Positions 1 to 9,493 of a stretch of 34,052 nt of DNA are shown in pieces (the stretch's first letter is position 1; each line of letters begins with the position of its first letter). This stretch comes from Thermoplasmata archaeon (lineage in GTDB: Archaea > Thermoplasmatota > UBA186 > UBA287): the NCBI GenBank assembly GCA_011620765.1, contig WOYO01000075.1:9793-43844 (forward strand), read 5' to 3'. Both the position numbers and the translations under genes were made by a program. A model generated the notes under the pieces. That model was not told where the DNA came from. It was given only the letters and a program-made list of their open reading frames with translations, and did no database searches.

Positions 1-2
1 TT

Positions 3-305
3 CTTGGCAGCGAAGAGATCAACACAGGATTGCTTGCGCTTATCATATCCTGTGCACTCGCTGTAACTGCTCTCTTTTCCTATCGCAGATTGATAGCCAT
101 CGAAGCCAGAACAGAGCCAGAAACCGAAGCAGAGGCAGAGACAAAAGAGCCGGCAGATCAGGGAATTGCTATGGTAGATACAGAGCAGAGCCTTGAGAGC
201 TACATCTCCATAATAGAGGAGAGCATAAAGGAAGAAAGAGATAGGAATGAAAAGCTAAAAGAAAGAATAAGAGAGATAAAGGAAAAGATAGATTCTCTGC
301 AATAG
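3..305 (+). CDS. C-terminal part of a membrane-anchored coiled-coil protein (5' end lies outside the window)
   Basis: Frame is open from the window start (LGSEEINTGLLALIISCALAVTALF...); one TM segment followed by a Glu/Lys-rich coiled coil; stop TAG at 303-305. Confidence 0.55.
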   Translation, partial: LGSEEINTGLLALIISCALAVTALFSYRRLIAIEARTEPETEAEAETKEPADQGIAMVDTEQSLESYISIIEESIKEERDRNEKLKERIREIKEKIDSLQ

Positions 306-377
306 GGGCTGTAGGGTAGCTTGGTATCCTACGGGCTTCGGGAGCCCGAGACCCCAGTTCAAATCTGGGCAGCCCCA
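305..377 (+). tRNA. tRNA-Pro (anticodon CGG)
   Basis: Full cloverleaf: acceptor GGGGCTG/CAGCCCC (7 bp), anticodon stem CGGGC/GCCCG with loop TTCGGGA (anticodon CGG), T-arm CCCAG-TTCAAAT-CTGGG; no encoded CCA. Confidence 0.95.
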
Positions 378-394
378 TAAAAACAAATAAAGCA

Positions 395-745
395 TCAATC
401 AAAAACTATCCTCTTTTTTCCCCTGAGATAGGCTGTCCTTATGCCTTTTGCCCTCGCCTCTCTGCGCAGCTCTCTGTCATTTGTAGCAAGAGTGCAATCA
501 AGCATTGATGCGATCTCAAGGAGATCTCTATCAGCAAAGGTGGAAAGACTCTCTATAACCTTGCATCTATCCTGAACGAAGCTCAGTGCAGCCTTTGCGT
601 TCTGGGAGTGCATTGATCTCAGCTCATTCACAACGCTTTCGGTGACAAAAAGGTCTGAGTTTTCATCCAGTGCTACATTGAACCTGAACAGAGAAAGAAG
701 CATGTTCGTGTCGAGAAGCACTTTGATTTTATTTGAGGATCCCAT
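395..745 (-). CDS. PIN-domain (VapC/Fcf1-like) nuclease
   Basis: N-terminal LLDTNMLL, internal VTESVVNEL, C-terminal TLATNDRELRREARAKGI acidic motifs; directly downstream of aIF2-gamma as in many archaea. Confidence 0.85.
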   Translation of the reverse strand: MGSSNKIKVLLDTNMLLSLFRFNVALDENSDLFVTESVVNELRSMHSQNAKAALSFVQDRCKVIESLSTFADRDLLEIASMLDCTLATNDRELRREARAKGIRTAYLRGKKRIVFD

Positions 746-1961
746 AGCCTATCAGACGCCACCTTGAGCCAAACCGCCTGCTTATCGCCACCCTCTGGCT
801 TTTGACAGGGCATACCGGAACCTTCAGAGTTATGTATGCGCTGTTTCCTTTTGTGCTTTTTACCGTGCCCACAGTTGTGGCAGAGCCCACGTTGAGCATC
901 AGCGGCTCCATCGTCTTTATGGGCTCAACAGGTATGTCTCCCTCAAGCCCCACGACACGATCGAGAAGGCTTACCTCCACATTAAGGTCAAAAAGAACCT
1001 CTGGTAGAGAGCCTGGCTTACCAAGCGTTTGACCTGCGAGAGAATCACTTTTTGTCAGAGAGGGATCCAGATATGTGCCAACCGCGATAAGCCCTCCTCC
1101 CTTTGCTCTTTCAAGGTCAAGCTCTCCAGCTCTGAGAGAGGATATTTCGGAAAAAAGAGGCTCCCATACTATCTTGTTGTGCTCTTCCTTCTTGATGCCT
1201 GGCCTTATCTCTATCTCATCCCCCACCTCCAGCTGTCCCTGGAGCATAGAACCGCCCAGAACACCACCCCGAAGCTCTGAAGGCTTCATGCCTGGCCTGT
1301 TGATATCAAATGATCTCAAAACACTCATCAAGGGAGGCTTATCCAGATGTTGATCTGGCACTGGTATGTTCTCTATTATCGCCTTTATGAGCATGTCTAT
1401 GTTTGCATTGTGATGAGCAGAAACAGGGATTATAACAGAATCCGCAGCGATAGTGTCTTTCACAAAATTCTTTATCTCCTGATAATTCTTTTTGACATCA
1501 TCCTCCGGGACAATATCTATCTTTGTCTGTACTATAACCACATTTCTTATACCGAGGATCTCCAGAGCCTCCAGGTGCTCTCTCGTCTGGGGCTGTGGGC
1601 ATTTCTCATTCGCAGCGATAACCAGCAAGGCTCCGTCCATCACAGCAGCACCTGAGAGCATCACAGCCATGAGAGTCTCATGCCCCGGGCTATCAACAAA
1701 AGAAACCACACGCTCAAGCTCGGTTTCGTTCTTACATGCAGGGCATACAGGAGCAGCACAATAGCACTGTGGCTCTTCACACTCCCTGCATTTATAGAAT
1801 GCAGCATCAGCGTATCCGAGCTTTATCGATATGCCTCTCCTCATCTCTTCGCTGTGCCTGTCAGTCCATTCACCCGTAAGAGCGTTTGTCAGGGTAGTCT
1901 TGCCATGGTCTACATGGCCTACCATCCCTATGTTGACTTCAGGCTGTCTCGGAACCTTCAT
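729..1961 (-). CDS. eif2g: Translation initiation factor aIF2 subunit gamma
   Basis: G1 GHVDHGKTTLTNALTG, zinc knuckle CRECEEPQCYCAAPVCPAC, DSPGHETLMAVMLSGAA, full-length 410 aa. Confidence 0.97.
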   Translation of the reverse strand: MKVPRQPEVNIGMVGHVDHGKTTLTNALTGEWTDRHSEEMRRGISIKLGYADAAFYKCRECEEPQCYCAAPVCPACKNETELERVVSFVDSPGHETLMAVMLSGAAVMDGALLVIAANEKCPQPQTREHLEALEILGIRNVVIVQTKIDIVPEDDVKKNYQEIKNFVKDTIAADSVIIPVSAHHNANIDMLIKAIIENIPVPDQHLDKPPLMSVLRSFDINRPGMKPSELRGGVLGGSMLQGQLEVGDEIEIRPGIKKEEHNKIVWEPLFSEISSLRAGELDLERAKGGGLIAVGTYLDPSLTKSDSLAGQTLGKPGSLPEVLFDLNVEVSLLDRVVGLEGDIPVEPIKTMEPLMLNVGSATTVGTVKSTKGNSAYITLKVPVCPVKSQRVAISRRFGSRWRLIGYGILK

Positions 1962-2331
1962 CTTCCTTTTCTCCTATGGGCCTTGATCCCTCCTTCACTA
2001 CCTTCATGTTTATCTGGGTTATCTCCTGTGAGATCATGTTTCCACGCACAAGTCTTCTTTTTCTCTGCCCCTCTTTCGCATTTCTGAAGCCCTTGCTCTT
2101 AGAAAGAAGCACATCCTTTCTTCCTATGCCTGAGATATCTTCTCTCATCGGAAAGCCGTCTCTATCGCTCCCTCCGGTTATAACAAGCCTGTAGCCCGGA
2201 AGACCAACGAGAATGCCATCAACCTCGTCACCTATCCTCTTCCCGAGTAGCGCACCTGCATGCTGTTCCTTTACCTCAAACTGCCTCGTTTTTCCATCCT
2301 TTGTGCTCACGTTGACACGAAACTCAACCAT
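1939..2331 (-). CDS. rps6e: 30S ribosomal protein S6e
   Basis: GKRIGDEVDG...GYRLVITGGSDRDGFPMREDISG...RKRRLVRGN; overlaps aIF2-gamma in the conserved archaeal order. Confidence 0.96.
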   Translation of the reverse strand: MVEFRVNVSTKDGKTRQFEVKEQHAGALLGKRIGDEVDGILVGLPGYRLVITGGSDRDGFPMREDISGIGRKDVLLSKSKGFRNAKEGQRKRRLVRGNMISQEITQINMKVVKEGSRPIGEKEDEGSETA

Positions 2332-2371
2332 GCTTGAGGAATGGATTAGTGCAAATTAAAACTTTCTATTA

Positions 2372-2773
2372 TCAGGATTGAGGTTTAGAGTGCCTCGGGA
2401 CTACTGTTTTCCTTGCCTTGTTTGCGTGAAAGAATGCCTTAGAAAACTCGGTAACGATCTCCGGGTCGTAGTACTTGCATGAGAAGCAATCGATATAAGC
2501 GCTCTTAAGCTCGTTTGAGAGGTGTCCTGAGATGAGTGAGGTCTCTATCAGCTGAAGGAAGCTCAGACCCTCTTTATCGCCACTACCGAACCTGTAGACC
2601 TGGCATTCACCATAGCGTTTCATTTCTATGAGATCGCAGAGCTCCACAACGAACCTTTTTATATTCTCCTCCGAATTTATGATCTCTGGATCACAATCAA
2701 AGAGGTCTATCGAGGTAAGCATACCCCATAGCGTCCCTTCTTCCATGGCCTCGCTGTAATTCATGGAGGGCAA
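2372..2773 (-). CDS. S-adenosylmethionine decarboxylase (SpeD)-like protein, atypical processing site
   Basis: 133 aa; LWGMLTSIDLFDCDP...VQLIETSLISGHLSNELKSAYIDCFSCKYYDPE resembles the SpeD [13 protein letters not shown]..YAAxDVFTCG block but lacks a canonical ESH. Confidence 0.55.
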   Translation of the reverse strand: MPSMNYSEAMEEGTLWGMLTSIDLFDCDPEIINSEENIKRFVVELCDLIEMKRYGECQVYRFGSGDKEGLSFLQLIETSLISGHLSNELKSAYIDCFSCKYYDPEIVTEFSKAFFHANKARKTVVPRHSKPQS

Positions 2774-2942
2774 AAAGATGTCAACATATTTAAAAATTTT
2801 TGTGCCGTTGGTGTGGGAGTGTAGTTCTATGTTATCCCTGCATTTGATCTAGCCATTTACAAAAAAAAGCATAACAGGTTTTTCCCAAGTCTAAAAACGA
2901 TGGGATAGCAAAAGATTAAAAGACAGAAAACAATGGAAAATA

Positions 2943-3890
2943 ATGGCAAAGGAAGTTGTGAGCATTGAGGATCTTCCGGGCGTTGGTCCTGCCACTGCAG
3001 AAAAGCTGGTAGAGGCGGGTTTTAGTGATCTCATGAGTTTAGCTGTTGCTACGCCTGCTATGCTCAAGGAGGCTGCTGATGTTGGTGAGGCCACAGCGAT
3101 GAAGATAATAATGGCAGCAAGGGAGGCCGCAGATGTTGGCGGTTTTGAGACAGGGCTAGAGGTTATGAAGAGAAGAGAGGGTTTGAAAAAGCTTACCACA
3201 GGATCACAGCAGCTTGATGATATGCTTGGGAGGGGTTTAGAAACCCAGGCGATAACAGAGTTCTATGGGGAATTCGGTAGTGGAAAAACCCAGATTGCTC
3301 ATCAGCTAGCCGTGAACGTTCAATTACCAGAGGATAAAGGTGGGCTTGGTGGACATGCAGTGTATATAGATACGGAGAACACCTTTAGACCGGAGCGTAT
3401 AAAGCAGATGGCTACCGCTCAGGAGTTAGACCCTGATGAAGTGCTCAGCAGAATACATGTAGCAAGAGCATTCAACAGCGATCATCAAATCCTTTTGGTG
3501 GATAAAGCAGGAGAGCTGGCAAAGGAGTATCCGGTGAAGCTTCTCATAATAGATTCCCTGACAGCACATTTCAGAGCAGAATTCATTGGTAGAGGGGCTT
3601 TAAGCGACAGGCAGCAGAAGCTCAACATACACATGCATGCTCTCCAGAGATTTGCTGATGTGAATAATGCTGTGGTTTATGTCACAAACCAGGTTCAGAC
3701 AAATCCCGGTATAATGTTTGGTGATCCTACAAGGCCAATAGGAGGAAACATAGTGGGTCATACCGCAACCTATAGAGTGTATATAAGAAAGAGCAAGGGG
3801 GAAAAGCGTATTGCAAGACTTGTGGATAGCCCTAGCTTACCAGAGAGGGAGGTTGTGATAAGCGTTACAGAGGCTGGAATAAGAGACTGA
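2943..3890 (+). CDS. radA: DNA repair and recombination protein RadA
   Basis: Hh[14 protein letters not shown]; Walker [10 protein letters not shown]; Walker [34 protein letters not shown]. Confidence 0.98.
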   Translation: MAKEVVSIEDLPGVGPATAEKLVEAGFSDLMSLAVATPAMLKEAADVGEATAMKIIMAAREAADVGGFETGLEVMKRREGLKKLTTGSQQLDDMLGRGLETQAITEFYGEFGSGKTQIAHQLAVNVQLPEDKGGLGGHAVYIDTENTFRPERIKQMATAQELDPDEVLSRIHVARAFNSDHQILLVDKAGELAKEYPVKLLIIDSLTAHFRAEFIGRGALSDRQQKLNIHMHALQRFADVNNAVVYVTNQVQTNPGIMFGDPTRPIGGNIVGHTATYRVYIRKSKGEKRIARLVDSPSLPEREVVISVTEAGIRD

Positions 3891-5212
3891 TGAAACGGCT
3901 TGACGATTTTCTTCAGGGCTCAAGTAACATTGAGAATAGTTCTGAAAAAAATAGAGATGTTCTGGCTAATGTAGATAAAGAGGAAAGTATAATAGGAAAT
4001 GTGGATACAGGCACAAAGGCAGATACAACCAGGGAAGAAAAAACATTCACATTTGCGCACATGGCTGACTGCCATCTCGGGGCTTTTCGGGAAGATTACC
4101 TTAGAGAATTAAATCTAAAAGCTTTTGAAAGGAGCTTTGACCTGTGCATCGAAAGAAATGTGGATTTTATAGTTATAAGTGGGGATCTCTTCCACCGCAG
4201 CTACCCTGATCTTTCAGTGGTTAAAGGGGCTGTTGAGAAGATGAAGGAGGCTGTTGATAAGGGCATAAGGATCTATCTTATATACGGAAGTCATGATTAT
4301 ACCGCTAACACAACAAGCCTCATAGATGTTTTGAGTAGCGCGGGCCTTTTCAAGAAAGTTTTTATAATCGATAGTGAGGCAAGCCTGAGTCCTGTCATCG
4401 ATGAGACTGGAGCTGAGCTTATGGGCATAAGCGGTAGAATGCAGGCTTTAGAAAGAGAGTATTACTCTGCCATAAATGCCGTGCCGAAAGGAGAATTCAG
4501 CATATTCCTCTTTCACACAGCGATAAGTGAGCTCCGCCCTTCCTATATACCTCAGGATGATAGCATGCCACTGAGCATGTTACCGAAAGGCTTTGACTAT
4601 TATGCTGGAGGTCATGTGCATGATAGAATAGAGCATGGAAATATATTCTATCCCGGCCCCCTCTTCGGTGCTGATTTCAGGGACTTGAGCGCTTTAAAAG
4701 ACAGAGGCTTCTATATAGTCAGTGTTGAGGGAAAGGATATAAAAACAGAGTTCTTGCCCATAAAGGTTGCAGACTTTACTCTCATAGATCTTGACTTCAG
4801 CGGCATGGATAGCAAGAAAGCTTCAGAGCAGTTGAAGCAGAGATGTGCCGGTAGCTTTAAAGGAGTGGTTCTTTTGAGCCTGCATGGAAGGCTTAAATGG
4901 GGCTCCGTTGCTGACATAGATGTGAATGGAGCAAAAAAGGAGATAGAGGACAATGGGGCAGATATAGTGGTTGTGAGCAAGAGCATTACAACGGAAGAAA
5001 AACCCGCAATCGCAGCTGCAGGTAACACCAGAGAGGAGATAGAGGCTAAGCTATTCTCGGAGCTCTTCGATGATGTCGTAAGGGCGAAATCGCTATTCTC
5101 AGAGCTATCCATAGATCCAGAGGAGGTGAGCATGAGTAAGAGCGATTTTGAGGGAGAGATAAAAAAACGCGGTTTAAGGTTTTTTGATCTGGAGGAAGAG
5201 GATGATAATTAA
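3890..5212 (+). CDS. mre11: DNA double-strand break repair nuclease Mre11, with about 50-aa N-terminal extension
   Basis: Metallophosphoesterase motifs ADCHLGAF, ISGDLFHRSYPD, YGSHDY, FHTAISE, GGHVHDR; start overlaps radA stop (TGATG). Confidence 0.93.
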   Translation: MKRLDDFLQGSSNIENSSEKNRDVLANVDKEESIIGNVDTGTKADTTREEKTFTFAHMADCHLGAFREDYLRELNLKAFERSFDLCIERNVDFIVISGDLFHRSYPDLSVVKGAVEKMKEAVDKGIRIYLIYGSHDYTANTTSLIDVLSSAGLFKKVFIIDSEASLSPVIDETGAELMGISGRMQALEREYYSAINAVPKGEFSIFLFHTAISELRPSYIPQDDSMPLSMLPKGFDYYAGGHVHDRIEHGNIFYPGPLFGADFRDLSALKDRGFYIVSVEGKDIKTEFLPIKVADFTLIDLDFSGMDSKKASEQLKQRCAGSFKGVVLLSLHGRLKWGSVADIDVNGAKKEIEDNGADIVVVSKSITTEEKPAIAAAGNTREEIEAKLFSELFDDVVRAKSLFSELSIDPEEVSMSKSDFEGEIKKRGLRFFDLEEEDDN

Positions 5213-7589
5213 AGAGATAAGGCTGAAGAACATAAGAAGCCACGCAAACTCTGTGATAGATCTTAGAGAAGGAATAAACTTCATACATGGTGATATCGGT
5301 GCGGGTAAGTCATCAATCCTCTATGCTATAGAATTTGCTCTCTTTGGCACAGGCTCCAGGTTCGTGAAGAATGAGATAAAGCTTCTGAGAGCAGGGGAAA
5401 AGAGCGGTTTTGTTGAGGTAGAGATAACAACAGCAGGAAAAAATTACCTTTTTCACAGAGAAATAAAAGAAGGCAATGACAGGGGAGGCTGGATTATAGA
5501 GGATGGAGTTAAGGAGCAGTTGTCGGCGAGTGAGCTGAGGAGGGAAGCTCTGGAGATCCTGAAGCTCAGGGAGCCGAAGAGCTCCAGATCAAGATCTTAT
5601 ATATACGAATACGCGATATTCACGCCCCAGGAAGAAATGAAGAGGATACTTGAGGATAGGCCTGAGGACAGGATGAAGCTCCTCCGCAAGGCATTTGGAT
5701 TGACAGATTATGCTAACGCGAGAGATAACGCAGAGATAATAGAGAAAAGTTTTGGGAATGAAATGAAAAGTTTAAAGATGCAGACGGAGGATATGCCAGA
5801 AAAGGTAGAGGAGCGCTCCAAGACCATGAAAGAGCTGGAGCTTTTGAGGGAGAATGAGAAAACGATCTCTGCAGAGATCTATGATTTAAGAAGGGCAGAG
5901 GAAGAGCTGAAGAAAAAAATTGCTGAATGTGAGAGAAGGGATGAGGAGCGTGAAGAGATTGACAAAAAGCTCGATAGCGTAAGGAATGAGACGGGCTATC
6001 TTCATTCAGAGCTCAACAGAGTTGAGAGCGAACTTGTGAGAATTGGAGAGCTCAAAACGAGACTTCCAGCCTTAGAGAAAGATTATCTGCGCTACAATGA
6101 GCTTGAGAGCACTATAAACAGGGAGTACTCAAAGAGGGAGGAGAGAAAGAGGTATGAGTTCATAGTAAAAGAGCTCAGGAGCAGAATAGATTCTTTAAAG
6201 AAGGAGATAGATGAGATAAGGAGGGGGATATCCAGAGAGGGAGAGATAGCCGAGCGCATAAAAGCTCTGGAGAGAGAAATTGAGAGATCTGATGCAGAGG
6301 AAAGGTCAAAAAAGAACTTTGAGAGAAAAGCTTCTGTAAAGAAGGACATAGAATCTATAGATAATAAACTTAAAGAGCTGAGGGATGAAGAAAAGGGCTA
6401 CAGGGAGCTTAGCGGTCAGAAATACTGCCCAAAATGCGGGCAGCAGCTCACAGAGGAGCATGTTCGTAGATTGATATCTGAAATTGAGGAAGAAATAGAG
6501 AGGAAAGAAGCTGAAAGAAAAGAGCTTTTAAAAATAGAAAAGGAACTTGAGTTAGAGGAGAAGAGCATAATAGAGAGTAGAAAAAGAGTTGAAGCTCTGA
6601 ATAGAGAACTTCAGAGCGCTATTCGTGAGAGCGATAGAATTGAAGAGCGCAGGAGAGAGCTCTCGGTTAAAGAAGAAGAGATGAGGAGAGAGGAAGAGGA
6701 ATATTCTTCTGCATGCGCTAAAAGAGATTCCATTATGGTTGGGGATATCAGCGCTCTGGAGGCGGAGAGGAATGGTTTAAAGAGTAAATATGAGGAGTAT
6801 GTCCTTGCTAAAGGTGAGATAGAAAGAGAGCAGGAGCTGAAGGATGAGAGGGACTCAAAGAGTGAGCGCGTTAAAAAGCTTGCAGCGGAAGAAAAAGCGC
6901 TGATGGAAAAAGCAGAATCGCTTGAACCCGTGAAAGATGAGCTGAAAAGACTCAGGAATGAAGAGAAGGAGCTTGTTGGAGAGCTCTCCGCTAAGGAAGA
7001 AAAGCTAAAGAATACAGGAGAGCTGATAAGAAGGCTGGAAGAGGAAATAAAAAAGGTTGATGATGAGATAGAGAAGCTGGAGAGAAAGGAGGAGAGAAGA
7101 AAGAAATTAGAGATAGCAGCTGAATACCTTACCAATTTTGCTGAAAAGATGGAGATAATAGAGAAAAACATAGTTAATTTTCTCAATCAGGAGTTTCAGA
7201 CAAAGTTTCAGGAGCTATTCTCAATGCTCATAGATGATGAGATAACCGTCGAGGTTGATGAGACTTTTACTCCTGTTATAAAGGAGAATGGGATGGACAT
7301 AAACCTCAGCTCTCTGAGCGGGGGTGAGAGAACCTCTGTTGCTATGGCATATCGATTAGCGCTCAACAGAACAGTGCAGAGAGAGAGCACGGGTATGGAG
7401 GAGAGCACAATAATACTGGATGAGCCAACGGATGGCTTCAGTGCTGAGCAGATAGAGCAGTTCGGAGAGCTTTTAAGGAATATAGGCTGCAAACAGGTAA
7501 TACTTGTTTCCCATGAGCAGGAGCTCATGAGTTGTGCGGATCATGTGGTAAGAGTAGAGAAGGAAAATGGAATAAGCAGGGTCATGTAA
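5202..7589 (+). CDS. rad50: DNA double-strand break repair ATPase Rad50
   Basis: Walker A HGDIGAGKSSILYAIEFALFG; zinc hook CPKCGQ near 6426; coiled coils; signature LSGGERTSVAMAYRLALN; Walker B TIILDEPTDG. Preferred ATG at 5202. Confidence 0.96.
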   Translation: MIIKEIRLKNIRSHANSVIDLREGINFIHGDIGAGKSSILYAIEFALFGTGSRFVKNEIKLLRAGEKSGFVEVEITTAGKNYLFHREIKEGNDRGGWIIEDGVKEQLSASELRREALEILKLREPKSSRSRSYIYEYAIFTPQEEMKRILEDRPEDRMKLLRKAFGLTDYANARDNAEIIEKSFGNEMKSLKMQTEDMPEKVEERSKTMKELELLRENEKTISAEIYDLRRAEEELKKKIAECERRDEEREEIDKKLDSVRNETGYLHSELNRVESELVRIGELKTRLPALEKDYLRYNELESTINREYSKREERKRYEFIVKELRSRIDSLKKEIDEIRRGISREGEIAERIKALEREIERSDAEERSKKNFERKASVKKDIESIDNKLKELRDEEKGYRELSGQKYCPKCGQQLTEEHVRRLISEIEEEIERKEAERKELLKIEKELELEEKSIIESRKRVEALNRELQSAIRESDRIEERRRELSVKEEEMRREEEEYSSACAKRDSIMVGDISALEAERNGLKSKYEEYVLAKGEIEREQELKDERDSKSERVKKLAAEEKALMEKAESLEPVKDELKRLRNEEKELVGELSAKEEKLKNTGELIRRLEEEIKKVDDEIEKLERKEERRKKLEIAAEYLTNFAEKMEIIEKNIVNFLNQEFQTKFQELFSMLIDDEITVEVDETFTPVIKENGMDINLSSLSGGERTSVAMAYRLALNRTVQRESTGMEESTIILDEPTDGFSAEQIEQFGELLRNIGCKQVILVSHEQELMSCADHVVRVEKENGISRVM

Positions 7590-7663
7590 CAGGCTATCTA
7601 TGATAAATACGTCATATTGCATCACATTATATTCTATTATATTGCATATCGCGAGGTAAAAAG

Positions 7664-7786
7664 ATGGTTGACAATAAAGAATGTGTGGAACTGCGCGGGT
7701 ATCCAAAATACGATAAATTTGAAAGAGGGATAAGATACATATCGAGAAGCCAGATCTTCCAGACAGTTGAGACTGTAAACGCCTGA
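7664..7786 (+). CDS. Possible small protein (40 aa) of unknown function
   Basis: ATG preceded by GAGGT; MVDNKECVELRGYPKYDKFERGIRYISRSQIFQTVETVNA*; lies between rad50 and the Lrp-like gene. May be a gene fragment. Confidence 0.3.
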   Translation: MVDNKECVELRGYPKYDKFERGIRYISRSQIFQTVETVNA

Positions 7787-7829
7787 CTTATGTGGAGGTA
7801 AATTTATATAGAGGATATCGCAATAGAGA

Positions 7830-8717
7830 ATGATGGATGAGAGGGACTTTATGATACTGAAAATTCTTTCAGAGAATGTACTGGAATCTTACGATACCAT
7901 TGCAAAAAATGTTGGGCTCACTGGTAATGCAGTGAGGAATAGAGTGCAAGGAATGATAGATGGAGGCATTATAGAAAGATTCTGTTTATGCCCCAATCCA
8001 GCAGTTTTGGGTTATTTTGTGATAGTTGCAATTTTTGAGCATACAGAAAAGGTGGATGTTTTCAGAGAGTTTAATAAAATTGAAAATGTGATGTTTTTAG
8101 TTGAGGCCATTAATGGGGTTGGTGCTGTCGTTCTTCTCTTCAGAGAAGAGGAAGAATGGAGTAGAGAAGTAGACTCCATTTTTACATCTATCCCTTCTGC
8201 AAAATTGATTTCAGCCTTTGTTTACAAGAGACCTGTTTCGAATGTGAAAATAGAAAAAACCGATTGGGAGATCATAAATCTTTTAAAGAGTGATGCCAGA
8301 GAGAGGATGTGCGACATCGCTGTTCAATTGAATTTTTCAACAAAAACTGTTAAAAGGCATTTGGATAAGTTAATTGACAAAGAGATAGTATGCTCCGCAG
8401 TGATTACTCAACCTATGAAGATGGAGGGAGCTATCCCTTACTATATGTTTATAGAGTTTGAAGACGATGCAAAGATGAGAGGTTTTGGGGAGATATTTGA
8501 TAGGTGCTGGTTTAAACAAAAGATATGCGATATGCCTGTTTTCATAATGCAGCTTTACAGCTTTTCCTTTGAAGAGATGTGGAATACTATCAGATTCCTG
8601 CAGAGCGCCAATGGAGTCAAAAACCTGGTATATTTCCTTCCTTACAGGATATACTTCTCTGATTGGTACGTGCATGAAGCTCTAAAGAAAACAACAGAAA
8701 GTATAGCTATCGAGTAA
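7830..8717 (+). CDS. Lrp/AsnC-like transcriptional regulator with two HTH modules
   Basis: N-terminal DERDFMILKILSENVLESYDTIAKNVGLTGNAVRNRVQGMIDGGII and a second HTH TDWEIINLLKSDARERMCDIAVQLNFSTKTVKRHLDKLIDKEIV. Confidence 0.8.
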   Translation: MMDERDFMILKILSENVLESYDTIAKNVGLTGNAVRNRVQGMIDGGIIERFCLCPNPAVLGYFVIVAIFEHTEKVDVFREFNKIENVMFLVEAINGVGAVVLLFREEEEWSREVDSIFTSIPSAKLISAFVYKRPVSNVKIEKTDWEIINLLKSDARERMCDIAVQLNFSTKTVKRHLDKLIDKEIVCSAVITQPMKMEGAIPYYMFIEFEDDAKMRGFGEIFDRCWFKQKICDMPVFIMQLYSFSFEEMWNTIRFLQSANGVKNLVYFLPYRIYFSDWYVHEALKKTTESIAIE

Positions 8718-8834
8718 TTGGTCACCCGTCTCAAGGTAATTTTTGATTTTCTATCACTGAGACAGTTATGAGCGTAGTATGTATCTAATATTTACAATGG
8801 GAAAAGTGAAATCGAGCCTACCACAAGGTTGACT

Positions 8835-8954
8835 ATGGATGGAATTGCAGGATTCGTGGAGCGAACTGTAACTCTCTTTGGCAACGGTGCAAAGGTGGAT
8901 TGTCCTAAAGAATTCATGGGAAGAAGAGTCTATCTGGTAGTGTTGAGAGAATGA
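8835..8954 (+). CDS. DUF2080-like transposon-associated small protein, probably an IS remnant
   Basis: MDGIAGFVERTVTLFGNGAKVDCPKEFMGRRVYLVVLRE matches the archaeal DUF2080 pattern (ERTVTxFGNGAKVxxPKExxGKxVxVVxL); no intact transposase alongside. Confidence 0.6.
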   Translation: MDGIAGFVERTVTLFGNGAKVDCPKEFMGRRVYLVVLRE

Positions 8955-9493
8955 ATTGCAAAGTATGCCGGCAGGGGTACTTGCACTCCGTAGGTGATAG
9001 GATCTTCTGGATGATATCGAACAGCTCAAAAAGAAGAGCTCAGACATGAGCTTTAAAAGATAAGGAAAGAGGAGGAAAGGATTGAGAAAGAACAGGATGA
9101 ATATAGAATGCGACATCCTGAAACAATTGGGGTAAAGCACGGTAAACCATATAAAACCAGATAGCAGGGGAGCAAATCCTAAAAACCGGAGTGCGGTATG
9201 CTGCCAGCCTCACAATCGTCCACTACAAATCACATAGATAAAATTCGTCATATGCCTATTTCCGTATATCCTGAATGTAGTGGTATGGAATTAGGTGATA
9301 TCAAGAAAGCGATAGGTATTCCTGCTAGTAAGTCAATGGTGGTAAAACTGTGAATGGATCGCAGGTAGAAAGATCGTAGAAACACCTGTGCAGGATGCAT
9401 TACCAAAAGCTGGATAGGCTATTCAGTTTCAAGATATCACAGGAGATCAATGCTCATGTGATCTCCCGCTTGTCTGGAGCTCTAGCGCACATC

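Noticed and set aside
6611-7186. 191-aa Ser/Phe-rich minus-strand ORF
   Set aside because: Antisense shadow of the Glu/Lys/Arg-rich Rad50 coiled coil; low complexity, no independent gene features.
8766-9140. 124-aa minus-strand ORF
   Set aside because: Lies opposite the DUF2080-like small gene; composition looks like an antisense shadow.
9442-9466. GGAGATCA/TGATCTCC hairpin downstream of the ThDP gene
   Set aside because: Real 8-bp inverted repeat, but no U-tract and inside a decayed region; insufficient to call a terminator.
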